Shown piece after piece: positions 1 to 6,665 of a DNA stretch of 34,782 nt (position 1 is the first letter of the stretch; each line of letters starts with the position of its first letter). Origin of the DNA: an uncultured Actinomycetes bacterium (GTDB taxonomy: Bacteria > Actinomycetota > Acidimicrobiia > Acidimicrobiales > RAAP-2); the NCBI GenBank assembly GCA_903900235.1, contig CAIUMH010000111.1, positions 1-34,782 on the forward strand, read 5' to 3'. Below the pieces are notes generated by a model, which made no database searches, was not told the DNA's origin, and saw only the letters and a list, made by a program, of their open reading frames with translations. The position numbers and the translations under genes were made by a program.

Positions 1-331
1 GCAGGGCGAGCTCACGGGTCGGAGCCAGGATCAGCGCCCGGGGCCGCTTCGGCTGCCGGGTCGATCCGCTCTGCGACAGGCGGGTCAACACCGGCAGGGC
101 GAAGGCCAAGGTCTTGCCCGAGCCGGTCCGGCCGCGGCCGAGGACGTCGCGTCCAGCGAGGGAGTCCGGCAGCGTGGCGGCCTGGATCGGGAACGGCGAG
201 CTGACGCCGTCCTCGGCGAGCAGCCGGGTCAGGGCAGCGGGGACGCCGAGCTCGGCGAAGCTCGGGCCGGTGGCCGTCTCGTCGACCGACGCGTCGGCAG
301 GGGCGGTGGGGGTGGGACGGGTGTCCGTCAT
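1..331 (-). CDS. DEAD-box ATP-dependent RNA helicase, N-terminal part (cut by window edge)
   Basis: Reading the minus strand from an ATG at 331 gives about 110 codons that run off the window. A polar Pro/Thr-rich start is followed by a Q-motif-like stretch (FAELGVP...PFPIQAATLP), the Walker A region (GRGRTGSGKTLAFALP) and motif Ia (APTREL). This is the conserved start of the DEAD-box RecA1 domain. These enzymes unwind short RNA duplexes with ATP in ribosome assembly, RNA decay or cold adaptation. A purine-rich ribosome site (AGGAGA) lies just upstream of the ATG. The DEAD box and second RecA domain are outside the window, so the subfamily (DeaD, RhlE or CsdA-like) cannot be set. Confidence 0.93.
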   Translation of the reverse strand, partial: MTDTRPTPTAPADASVDETATGPSFAELGVPAALTRLLAEDGVSSPFPIQAATLPDSLAGRDVLGRGRTGSGKTLAFALPVLTRLSQSGSTRQPKRPRALILAPTRELAL

Positions 332-527
332 GGTTCTCCTAGCTGGATGTCCGCTGGTGTGGCAGCAGGCACAGCGTCAGGAACGACGGGCGAGAAGCGA
401 CTCAACGGTGCCGTCCCAGAGTCGGGACGACTCCTCCACCCTAGGCCAGCCCAGGGCTCGTGGCGCCCCACCCACCCGCGAAGCTCGGCGACGCAGGGCA
501 CAACACGGTGCCAGCGGCCTCATTCGT

Positions 528-533
528 TAGCCT
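528..533 (+). promoter_or_regulatory. -10 box of a leaderless promoter (TAGCCT)
   Basis: TAGCCT lies 7 nt before the ATG at 541, with no Shine-Dalgarno sequence in between. TANNNT followed by 6-7 nt and a start codon is the signature of leaderless transcription in actinobacteria. The same hexamer at the same distance precedes the MntA-like gene at 28262. The rest of 332-540 is the divergent spacer with the helicase gene, and I see only short imperfect hairpins in it. Confidence 0.5.
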
Positions 534-540
534 CGTTCCA

Positions 541-894
541 ATGGCGCACCTCGAAGTTCACGACAGCATGCTGCGGCTCTCGCTGTCGCGACTCGAGCGG
601 CTGGCCGGCCTACACCGGGACGTCGAGGTGCCGCTCGCCGAGGTCGTCGAGGTCCACGCCGTCGATGACGCCTGGACGGCGCTTCGAGGGATCCGAACCC
701 CAGGAACGGGGATCCCGCGGGTGCTGATGATCGGGACCACGCGCTCGAAGGGGCGGAAGGACTTCTGCGTGGTGCGGGGTCGCGGTCCGGCGGTGGTGAT
801 CACGCTGTCGGGTGGCGAGTTCTCCCGCCTCGTGGTCTCGGACCCTGAGGCCGACCGAACAGCCACCCGCCTGACCTCAGCGATCGGCTCGTAA
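541..894 (+). CDS. small PH-domain-like protein of unknown function
   Basis: The 117-residue product has alternating beta-strand patterns (VEVPLAEVVEVHAVDD, PRVLMIGTTR, DFCVVRGRGPAVVITL) and a C-terminal helix, the layout of small bacterial PH-like domains. The open frame extends upstream to 460, but that part reads as low-quality coding. The ATG at 541 sits 7 nt after a TAGCCT box and fits a leaderless start. There is no signal peptide or membrane segment. It stands alone, divergent from the DEAD-box gene and followed by a TA module. The fold assignment is by pattern only, and no function is assigned. Confidence 0.75.
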   Translation: MAHLEVHDSMLRLSLSRLERLAGLHRDVEVPLAEVVEVHAVDDAWTALRGIRTPGTGIPRVLMIGTTRSKGRKDFCVVRGRGPAVVITLSGGEFSRLVVSDPEADRTATRLTSAIGS

Positions 895-927
895 GGCTCA
901 GTCGACAGCATCAGTGCGGTGCCAAGG

Positions 928-947
928 TGATACCAGTCTGGTACCAT
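928..947 (+). promoter_or_regulatory. palindromic operator overlapping the -10 box of the RHH-Doc operon
   Basis: 928-946 is a 19-bp palindrome (TGATACCAG / CTGGTACCA around a central T) with one mismatched pair. Its right half overlaps TACCAT (942-947), a -10 box exactly 6 nt before the ATG at 954, so the transcript is probably leaderless. This is the expected place for autorepression by the ribbon-helix-helix antitoxin. A nearly identical element precedes the XRE antitoxin at 16823. Confidence 0.65.
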
Positions 948-953
948 CCCGCC

Positions 954-1160
954 ATGGCATTCACCGTGCGCACCGATGACCAGCTCGAGGCGGCCCTCGA
1001 CGCCCTCGCCTCCGCCGAGGGGATCTCCCGACAGGAGGTCGTGCACCGCTCGGTCATCGAGCGCTACGAGCGTGCCGGCCACGCCACTCGTGTTGGCGGG
1101 TTGGCGGAGCGGATGATCGACCGATGGGGTGATGTGCTCGATCGGCTCGGCAGTGCATGA
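954..1160 (+). CDS. ribbon-helix-helix (CopG-like) antitoxin
   Basis: A 68-residue protein that opens with a beta-strand (MAFTVRTDDQLEAALDALA) and the two helices of a ribbon-helix-helix DNA-binding fold (GISRQEVVHRSVIERYER). A C-terminal tail would be the toxin-neutralising segment. The ATG at 954 is preferred over the upstream GTG because it starts at the RHH strand and lies 6 nt after the TACCAT box. The gene overlaps the Doc toxin gene by 4 nt (ATGA), the usual antitoxin-first order. It probably binds Doc and represses its own promoter through the palindrome at 928-946. Confidence 0.88.
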   Translation: MAFTVRTDDQLEAALDALASAEGISRQEVVHRSVIERYERAGHATRVGGLAERMIDRWGDVLDRLGSA

Positions 1161-1546
1161 CGGGCATCGAGTATCTCGACCTTGACGACGCCATCGCGAT
1201 CATCCGGCGACTCGACATCGGACCGGTGAGGGATCTCGGGCTGCTCGATTCCGCGATGAACCGACCGCGATCGAGCGCCTTCGGCGAGGATGCCTATCCG
1301 ACGCTTGCCCTCAAGGCCGCCGCACTGCTCCACTCCCTGACGAACAACCACCCGCTCGTCGATGGCGACAAGCGTCTGGCGTGGCTCTGCACTGTCATCT
1401 TCTGCGATCTCAACGGGTTCGCTCCCTCGCTGGAGGATGATGCAGCCTTCGATCTCGTCTGGGACGTCGCGAGCTCTCCAATCGAGCTCAAGGAGATCGC
1501 GCTCCGCCTCAACCTCGTGTCGGCGGTGCACCCGGACGCTGGCTGA
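1157..1546 (+). CDS. doc: Doc-type toxin (Fic/Doc family)
   Basis: A 129-residue protein with the Fic/Doc catalytic motif at residues 65-73 (HPLVDGDKR), matching HxFx(D/N)(A/G)(D/N)KR. Doc toxins phosphorylate elongation factor EF-Tu and halt translation, while longer Fic proteins AMPylate. The size and the lysine in DGDKR fit the Doc branch. The usual Phe after the His is replaced by Pro-Leu. The start ATG overlaps the antitoxin stop by 4 nt, implying translational coupling. An RHH rather than a Phd antitoxin is a known actinobacterial variant. Confidence 0.92.
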   Translation: MTGIEYLDLDDAIAIIRRLDIGPVRDLGLLDSAMNRPRSSAFGEDAYPTLALKAAALLHSLTNNHPLVDGDKRLAWLCTVIFCDLNGFAPSLEDDAAFDLVWDVASSPIELKEIALRLNLVSAVHPDAG

Positions 1547-1663
1547 GAGAGACCCCTGCAACTGGACCCTCCTAGCCCGCAAGGCGATGCTCATTCCCCG
1601 ACGGACTCGACCTCGGCAGTCCTCAAATCAAGCATGAGCGCCGCCGCCTGCACAAGATCGGTC

Positions 1664-2404
1664 TCAGTGCCGGACCCGGCAGGTCACCGTGTTGGGCCGC
1701 TTCCCGAGTGCCACTCCCGAGGCCCGAATCCGCTGGGCGAGCTCCTCGGACCGGTGGTCAGGGTGGATCCCACCGCCGACCGCCAGCATCGCCGTCCGAG
1801 AGCCGCTCCACCGGCAGCGGAGCGCGCCGGGCGGGGCCAGATCGTCGAGGCAGTCCCCCGCCATCCTGATCACTTCATCGCCGCAGTCCCAGCCATCGTC
1901 ATCGTCATCGCCGAGGCTGACGAAGTCGTCGACGGTCACGCCGATGAGCTCGACCGACCGGCCGAGCTCATCGGCGAAGGCAAAGACCGCCGGGGCGAGT
2001 ACCTCGAGGGCGTCACGCGAGAGCAGGCCGGTGGAGATGCCGCGGGCGAACAGCAGGAGTCGGTTCGAGGTGGCCTCATCGATGGAGCTCCACCGCAGGC
2101 ACATCGGGATGAGGCCGACGAGCGAGGTGCCGATGATCAGCGTCACCGTCGCCCCGACCCTCACCCTGACGCTGCCGGGCAGCCATGACAGGGCGACCGC
2201 CGGGATCAGGACCAGCACGACGCACATCCCAGCCAGCCCGAGCGAGTTCTCTGCGATCGAGAGCGCCCAGGCCTGGTCGGCCATGAAGGCGACCGCGCTC
2301 ACCGCCCACACCCAGATGGCGGTCGAATCGTGCAGTCGGCTGCGGGAAAAGGCCACCGACCACATCAGGCCGACGAGGCCGAAGCCCATGGTCACGACGT
2401 CCAC
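1664..2404 (-). CDS. predicted four-helix membrane protein, unknown function
   Basis: A 246-residue protein starting with GTG at 2404, with a weak AGGA upstream. The N-terminal ~105 residues contain about four hydrophobic segments (including STAIWVWAVSAVAFMADQ, GMCVVLVLIPAVALSWL and VGATVTLIIGTSLVGLIPM). A soluble C-terminal domain follows with an acidic patch (SLGDDDDDGWD) and scattered Cys. It lies 39 nt downstream of the helix-hairpin-helix gene on the same strand, so the two probably form an operon. I recognise no family. Confidence 0.75.
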   Translation of the reverse strand: MDVVTMGFGLVGLMWSVAFSRSRLHDSTAIWVWAVSAVAFMADQAWALSIAENSLGLAGMCVVLVLIPAVALSWLPGSVRVRVGATVTLIIGTSLVGLIPMCLRWSSIDEATSNRLLLFARGISTGLLSRDALEVLAPAVFAFADELGRSVELIGVTVDDFVSLGDDDDDGWDCGDEVIRMAGDCLDDLAPPGALRCRWSGSRTAMLAVGGGIHPDHRSEELAQRIRASGVALGKRPNTVTCRVRH

Positions 2405-2443
2405 CAGGGTCCTGGTCCGCAGGTGGATGTCAGGCCCGTGACC

Positions 2444-3343
2444 TCACCGCTCCAGCCCATTGGGCTCGTCGAGGGCGCTGGCCACCTCGATCATGAGACG
2501 CAGCAGGTCCGCCACCTCAGATGGCCCCCACCATGGGCTCTCGGCCAGCTCGGACGGGTGCATCGCCATCACGTCTCCCCACGACCACACCCTGAGGTCT
2601 TCGAGCAGCCGCGCGGTGGCGGCGCTGATCGTCTCGATGCCCTGAGGGCACCAGGTCACCGGGCTGGAGGTGAAGTTCGCCACGCGGCTGAGCTCGGGGA
2701 AGAGCGAGGCCAGCGGCAGGTTTCCGCCGAGGCCGAAGACCGGGCCCTCCCCGGGCGCGCGATCCGTGGCCCCCGGCTCGTGGCCTACGTCCTCTGTGAA
2801 GAGGTCGACCCAGGCATGAGATGCGGCCATCGCCTCGAACACCAGGTCGCGGATCTGCTCCTGCTCCTCCAATGCCCTCGCCGCACTGTCGTCGGCGTAG
2901 GCATCGCCTTCGTCGGCGCCGAGGAGCCAGGCGGACCCCAGCACCGCCGCCACGATGCCCACCAGCGCGTTGAACCCCAGGCCCTCGATGTCGAGGAGAT
3001 CATCGGCCATGATGCGGAGCACCTCGCCCCAGGTCGAGATTCCGAGACCACCCAGGAGTTCGCAGGTGCGCTCGGTGAGGTGCTCGATCCCAGTGGGGAC
3101 GATCTCGAGTGGTGCAGCCATCCACACCCCGCAGCCGGCGAGGCCCGGCACGACTGCGAACAGGCTCAGCTCGCTGTCCTCCATCAGCAGGTCGACCACT
3201 GAACGGAGCACCGCCGCCTCGACCGCTGCGTCACCAGAGGAGGCCGAGACCTCGACCCCTCGGAGGATCTCGATCTGGTCTCGGTCGAAGAGCCGCCAGG
3301 CCGAGCCTGCACCGTCGATCGAAGCTGTGTCCGTCGTCATCAT
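2444..3343 (-). CDS. protein with two alpha-CTD-like helix-hairpin-helix repeats
   Basis: A 299-residue soluble protein. Residues ~85-135 (CELLGGLGISTWGEVLRIMA...DIEGLGFNALVGIV) and ~235-292 (LLEDLRVWSWGDVMAM...WWGPSEVADLLRL) repeat one pattern. It is a helix, 'L.xLgIxTWGeVl', then 'G.G...v..l'. This resembles the helix-hairpin-helix of the RNA polymerase alpha C-terminal domain and related DNA-contact modules. The ATG at 3343 follows GAGGGG by 6 nt. The frame is open to 3394, but that part runs through the upstream terminator region. It is followed by the membrane protein gene. DNA binding or protein contact is inference from the repeat pattern. Confidence 0.8.
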   Translation of the reverse strand: MMTTDTASIDGAGSAWRLFDRDQIEILRGVEVSASSGDAAVEAAVLRSVVDLLMEDSELSLFAVVPGLAGCGVWMAAPLEIVPTGIEHLTERTCELLGGLGISTWGEVLRIMADDLLDIEGLGFNALVGIVAAVLGSAWLLGADEGDAYADDSAARALEEQEQIRDLVFEAMAASHAWVDLFTEDVGHEPGATDRAPGEGPVFGLGGNLPLASLFPELSRVANFTSSPVTWCPQGIETISAATARLLEDLRVWSWGDVMAMHPSELAESPWWGPSEVADLLRLMIEVASALDEPNGLER

Positions 3344-3372
3344 GTTATTCCCCTCACCTGTTCTCGGGCATA

Positions 3373-3404
3373 GAAAACGCCCCTCCTCGATCAAGAGGAG
3401 GGGC
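3373..3404 (-). terminator. rho-independent terminator (10-bp stem, T-tract on minus strand)
   Basis: A perfect GC-rich 10-bp inverted repeat (3379-3388 with 3395-3404, 6-nt loop) is followed on the minus strand by GTTTTC. It would end transcripts from the nuclease-like gene at 3498-4823. It lies in the leader of the next minus-strand gene (start 3343), so it could also act as an attenuator if that gene has its own promoter upstream. Confidence 0.85.
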
Positions 3405-3451
3405 GAGATCGCCGTCGGTCGTGCGACTGCCCTTGTTGGCAGCGCTCGGTC

Positions 3452-3479
3452 AGGATAGAGGTCGCCTGTGACGGGTCAC
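3452..3479 (-). promoter_or_regulatory. possible promoter for the HhH/membrane operon
   Basis: On the minus strand GTGACC (3479-3474) is followed after 16 nt by TATCCT (3457-3452). This is a plausible -35/-10 pair that would start transcription near 3445, giving a ~100-nt leader containing the terminator hairpin. It rests on spacing and hexamer likeness only. Confidence 0.3.
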
Positions 3480-3497
3480 GGCCGGATCGGCCGGTGA

Positions 3498-4823
3498 TCA
3501 GGTCTCTGAGTCGTCCTCGCTGAGCTCGTCGACCTCGCTGTCGGGCTCCTCGAGGGCTAGGGGGTGGAAACCACCGAGCTCCTCGAGGTTCGACTCGATC
3601 GACATCGCCAGCTGAGCGGCACCGAGGCTCTCGGTGATGACGGACCGAATGGCCAGGGCATCCTGCTTGATCTTGGCCACCGAGTTCTCGATCGCCGAGG
3701 CATTCTTCGTCAGGCTGTCGAACCGGTCGAGCGCCTTCGTCGCATCGTCGAGGCTCTTGCGGATCTCGACGATATTGAACTCATCGAGCCGACCCGAGCT
3801 GCTCAGGGTGTTCATCTTGACGAGCTGGTAGACGAGAAAGAGCAGCTGGCCGTCGTCGTGCTCCGGGTCGAAGGCGAGGACGATGGACTGGGAGTCGAGG
3901 ATGAGCATGCGGCTGGCATTGGGCATGTCCTCGACGTGCTTGCACAGGCCGATGAAGCCGTTGGCCGCCCGGTTCTGCTTGGCGCCCTGACACTCGCGCT
4001 CCCACTCGACCTTGCTGAGCGCCTTGTTCTTGGCCTCGACCACGACCCGGTCGGCGATGGTGGCCCCGACGCGCAGGTCGATGGCGGCGTCGCCCTTCTT
4101 GCTCTTGGGGACCCGGCCAGTGACATTGCCGCAGGCCTCGGCGTCATCGCCAGCCATCGCAGCGAGCCGCTGGACGACGCCGACCACCTCCTCCTCGTAG
4201 TCGAGGCCGCCCTGGGTCCCGGCTTCGACGAGCTCGGCCACGGCCATCTCCTTGGCCACCTCGAGGTGCACCTTGGCCACGGCCCCTTGCAGCGCGTCGA
4301 GCCGCTCGGACAGCGACCGGAGGGGAGACAGCGGGCTCGACAGGTCGAGGAGGCCGGCGATCTCCTTCTTCTGGTTGGCGACCTGGGTGACGATGTCCTC
4401 GTGGATCTTGGCCTTGGCGTCCTCGAGGCTCTTGAGCATGGTGACCCGGAGCGGCGAGTCCTCACCGGAGGTCATCTCCTCGATCTGGGACTTGAACTGG
4501 TCGAGGATCCCGGTGAAGCCCTTGACGAGCGTGCCATCTTGGGCGGCGAACCCCGCCACCTGCCGCTCGATGGTGTCGCCGAAGTTCTCCGCCACCTCCT
4601 TGATGGCCGACTTGGCCTGGTCGACGCTGGCATCGATCTTCTCGGCGCTCGCCGTCGAGGACCCGAGGGCCACCACCTTCGCTCCGAGATTGAGCAGAGA
4701 GTCGAGAAACGCCTCGGGGTCCTTGCCTGCCTCGATCGCCGCCGCGAATTCGGCGACGACCGTGACGTCGCTGACGATGTGCTCGACGATGCGGACCTCG
4801 TTGGTCTCGATGCTGATCGACAT
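3498..4823 (-). CDS. coiled-coil protein with PD-(D/E)XK nuclease-like core
   Basis: A 441-residue acidic protein. Residues ~55-200 are helical and coiled-coil-like. Residues ~205-320 carry a restriction-endonuclease-like signature: YEEEVV, then KKGDAAIDL (D249), then VVVEAKNK (E263, K265), i.e. D-x13-E-x-K, followed by strands ending ILDSQSIVLAF. Residues ~350-410 are helical again and the tail is very acidic. The layout recalls RmuC (coiled coil plus PD-(D/E)XK), and also actinobacterial proteins often annotated as 'Fis family'. The ATG at 4823 follows AGAAGGGG. The frame stays open to 5120, but that part is Arg/Pro-rich and not protein-like. It ends before the terminator at 3373-3404. Nuclease activity is inference. 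Confidence 0.82.
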   Translation of the reverse strand: MSISIETNEVRIVEHIVSDVTVVAEFAAAIEAGKDPEAFLDSLLNLGAKVVALGSSTASAEKIDASVDQAKSAIKEVAENFGDTIERQVAGFAAQDGTLVKGFTGILDQFKSQIEEMTSGEDSPLRVTMLKSLEDAKAKIHEDIVTQVANQKKEIAGLLDLSSPLSPLRSLSERLDALQGAVAKVHLEVAKEMAVAELVEAGTQGGLDYEEEVVGVVQRLAAMAGDDAEACGNVTGRVPKSKKGDAAIDLRVGATIADRVVVEAKNKALSKVEWERECQGAKQNRAANGFIGLCKHVEDMPNASRMLILDSQSIVLAFDPEHDDGQLLFLVYQLVKMNTLSSSGRLDEFNIVEIRKSLDDATKALDRFDSLTKNASAIENSVAKIKQDALAIRSVITESLGAAQLAMSIESNLEELGGFHPLALEEPDSEVDELSEDDSET

Positions 4824-4837
4824 GGGTGCCCCTTCTC

Positions 4838-4852
4838 TGGTGCTCGTGGATC
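4838..4852 (-). promoter_or_regulatory. 15-nt 5'-leader element, copy 1
   Basis: On the minus strand GATCCACGAGCACCA ends 14 nt before the start codon at 4823, directly upstream of the ribosome site. An identical 15-mer lies 15 nt before the start of the secreted protein gene (34701-34715). The surrounding sequence is not alike, so the two copies look like a shared regulatory or leader element and not a duplication. Confidence 0.5.
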
Positions 4853-5131
4853 GGCCCGGCGTGCACGATCGCACCGCGCAAGAGCGCACACCGAGAAGCC
4901 GAACAACAGGAGAGCCTGCCCTACGGGTGTGACAGATCCCGCCGGCGAGGCCACATGACGCCGGCACGCAAGGACAGATCCCCGAAGGCGTCGACCGGTT
5001 CCCTGCGACGCTGTCCCCCTCGACGCTCTCGGGCGAGCGCTCGAGGACCGACACGAGATCGAGCTCACACGAGAGGAGCGCATGGCAGGGTCGCTCCATG
5101 CCGAGGATCCCTCGCTGCACCCCTGCCCTCC

Positions 5132-5287
5132 TCGGTGCTCGTCACCGGTGCCGGTGGCTTGGTCGGGAGCCGGACGACCGAGCTGCTGCTCGGCGCCGGC
5201 GTCCGGGTGGTCGGCATCGACTGCCTGCTGCGTGCGGCGAGGGCAGGCATCAGCCGAGTGCTCCGATCGAGCACGACGTCCTCGTAG
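5132..5287 (+). pseudogene. remnant of an NAD(P)-dependent epimerase/dehydratase (Rossmann N-terminus)
   Basis: The plus-strand frame from about 5132 encodes VLVTGAGGLVGSRTTELLL followed by GAGVRVVGID. This is the first beta-alpha-beta unit of extended short-chain dehydrogenases with the GxxGxxG dinucleotide motif. After that the match fades (CLLRAARAGISRV...) and the frame stops at 5285-5287. A functional epimerase needs about 300 residues, so this is a broken remnant. The rest of 4824-5475 shows nothing I can support as a gene: the long open frames there are Arg/Pro/Ser-rich and have no start signals. Confidence 0.6.
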
Positions 5288-5475
5288 TCAGTGGCCGAGT
5301 GGGTCTGGCCGACCATGGTTCCTGACGACCGACACCGCAGAGCACCTCAGGGATCTGCCACCCCCACCGTCGACTCACGATCCCTAAGGTGGGAGCCGTG
5401 GCGGCACGAGCCGTCCAGCCCTTGCAGCCACCCCGCCCCATCGGGCGATCGGCTGCCCGACCCGCGAGGTTCCCG

Positions 5476-5847
5476 ATGACGAGTGCAGACCTGAACGGAC
5501 TTCCCAGCCGGCTCGCCGTGGCGATCACGGGGATCGAGGCCGCCCTCCAGGCCGCCGAGGCCCGCAGTCACGAGGCCCGTCACCTCCGAAACCTGCGCAG
5601 CGCTCTGCTGCCGCTAGCCGGACGGCTCGCCGTGGCGGTGGCCAAGGCCGACCCGGCACCGACCGCCTTCGATGCGGCCGCCCTCGACTCGATGCTTCAG
5701 CAGGCCGGTGCCGACATCGAGTCCCTCCTGTCCGAGCGACAGCTCGCCGGCTCTCAGGCTCGACGCCTGCTCGAGGTCAGGGAGCGGATGGAGGAGGCCT
5801 GCATCATCCTCGGTCGCCTCCGTGGCGCGAGGCCCAAGCAGCGCTAG
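5476..5847 (+). CDS. small all-helical protein, unknown function
   Basis: A 123-residue Ala/Leu/Arg-rich helical protein with heptad-like spacing (AVAITGIEAALQAAEARSHEA; SQARRLLEVRERMEEACIILG). The ATG at 5476 follows GAGG by 6 nt. An alternative is the in-frame GTG at 5398, which lies 7 nt after TAAGGT (5385-5390) and could be a leaderless start adding 26 Pro/Arg-rich residues. It has no membrane segment or recognisable motif. It is flanked by the epimerase remnant and, convergently, by the interrupted gene at 5875-6357. Confidence 0.65.
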   Translation: MTSADLNGLPSRLAVAITGIEAALQAAEARSHEARHLRNLRSALLPLAGRLAVAVAKADPAPTAFDAAALDSMLQQAGADIESLLSERQLAGSQARRLLEVRERMEEACIILGRLRGARPKQR

Positions 5848-5874
5848 CCCGAGCCACCCCGTTTGCGGACCTGG

Positions 5875-6357
5875 TCAACAGACGAAGCCGAGGAGGGTGG
5901 CGGCACAGGTGAGGCAGTCGCGAGGGCTGACGCGGTCCTCCGGCGGGACCATCTCGTGGCACAGCTCCCAGCGGGGGTATCGCTTCGAGCGACGGGTGGA
6001 GAACCGACGGACCTCGAAGGCCACGGCCTCGACCAGCTCATCGAGATCAAGGCCCCCGAGACCAGAAGCCTCGTGCGAGCACGAGACCGCCGGTGACGGT
6101 GGGCGGTGGGCGGTGGGCGGTGGGGGACGATGGTCATGGGGCAGGCCGCCCCACCACGCCAACTCGGCGAGCTCGAACCCAGGATGCCTGACGGTGAGCA
6201 CCACCTGGAGGTGACGTCCGACTAGGTACTGCTGGCAGACGCGGCCTGGACCGTCATCGAACTAGCGGTCATCGTCCACCGACCCCTGATCGCACTCGTG
6301 ATCGAACCTGCCTCCAGACGTCACCCACTCCTCCTCGAGGATGTCATCGATCGGCAT
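5875..6357 (-). pseudogene. uncharacterised gene interrupted by an in-frame TAG
   Basis: One minus-strand frame reads from ATG 6357 (MPIDDILEEEWVTSGGRFDH...) to a TAG at 6264-6262. It then continues without a frameshift (FDDGPGRVCQQYLVGRHLQV, ...PGFELAELAWWGGLPHDH...) to a stop at 5875. Both halves look coding. The part directly after the TAG has no start codon until GTG 6204, so the upstream half would be needed. The C-terminal part has a Cys cluster (ELCHE...DCLTCAA). A Pro/His-rich linker is encoded by the GGTGGGC repeat. A nonsense-mutated gene, stop readthrough, a sequencing error and two separate short genes are all possible. It lies downstream of the zinc-ribbon gene on the same strand. 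Confidence 0.45.
6098..6125. repeat. heptamer tandem repeat, GGTGGGC x4
   Basis: Four head-to-tail copies of GGTGGGC, the last ending in G. Being 7 nt long, a gain or loss of one copy would shift the frame of the minus-strand gene that crosses it, making this a possible slippage site. Confidence 0.8.
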
Positions 6358-6440
6358 CGCCACCGGCCCGCGCTCGGCACAGGGATCGAGGACGCCGCGT
6401 GCGAAGCGATCCCACCAGCGGGAGTCGCCGTGCTGGACCC

Positions 6441-6665
6441 CTAGAGATAGAGGCCACCGCGCTCCTCGACCACCGTGCCCTTGCGCAGCCAGTGCGCAGG
6501 ATCTCCCTTGCAGACCCGGTCCGGCGTCGTCGCGCTGATGATGCAGCCCCCGAGGACGACTTCGCCGCGCTTCTGGCGCTCCCAGTCGCCCTTGCAGGGG
6601 AAGCCGTGCAGGACGGGGATCATGCGTGCACCGCAGACTGGGCAGGCCGAGGCCTTGCTGCTCAT
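6441..6665 (-). CDS. small zinc-ribbon protein
   Basis: A 74-residue protein with CPVC at residues 8-11 and further Cys at 24, 41 and 52 plus His 58. The order CPVCGARMIPVLHGFP...RGEVVLGGCII...DRVCKGD resembles a widespread family of short bacterial zinc-binding proteins of unknown function (CPxCG...GEVVLGGC...W.C). The ATG at 6665 overlaps the stop of the upstream gene by 4 nt (ATGA), so translation is coupled. The longer open frame upstream to 6773 belongs to the neighbouring gene's DNA and is not needed. Confidence 0.8.
   Translation of the reverse strand: MSSKASACPVCGARMIPVLHGFPCKGDWERQKRGEVVLGGCIISATTPDRVCKGDPAHWLRKGTVVEERGGLYL

Noticed and set aside
460-540. Longer N-terminus for the PH-like protein
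   Set aside because: The extra 27 codons lie in the divergent spacer, lack a ribosome site and would include the TAGCCT promoter box.
3564-4958. 464-codon plus-strand ORF opposite the nuclease-like gene
   Set aside because: It is a long antisense frame rich in Leu/Gly/Asp/Val, produced by the G/C-biased codons of the real minus-strand gene, with no domains.
4824-5120. N-terminal extension of the nuclease-like protein to 5120
   Set aside because: The frame is open, but the product is Arg/Pro/Ser-rich and the extension passes through the leader element. The ATG at 4823 has a good ribosome site.
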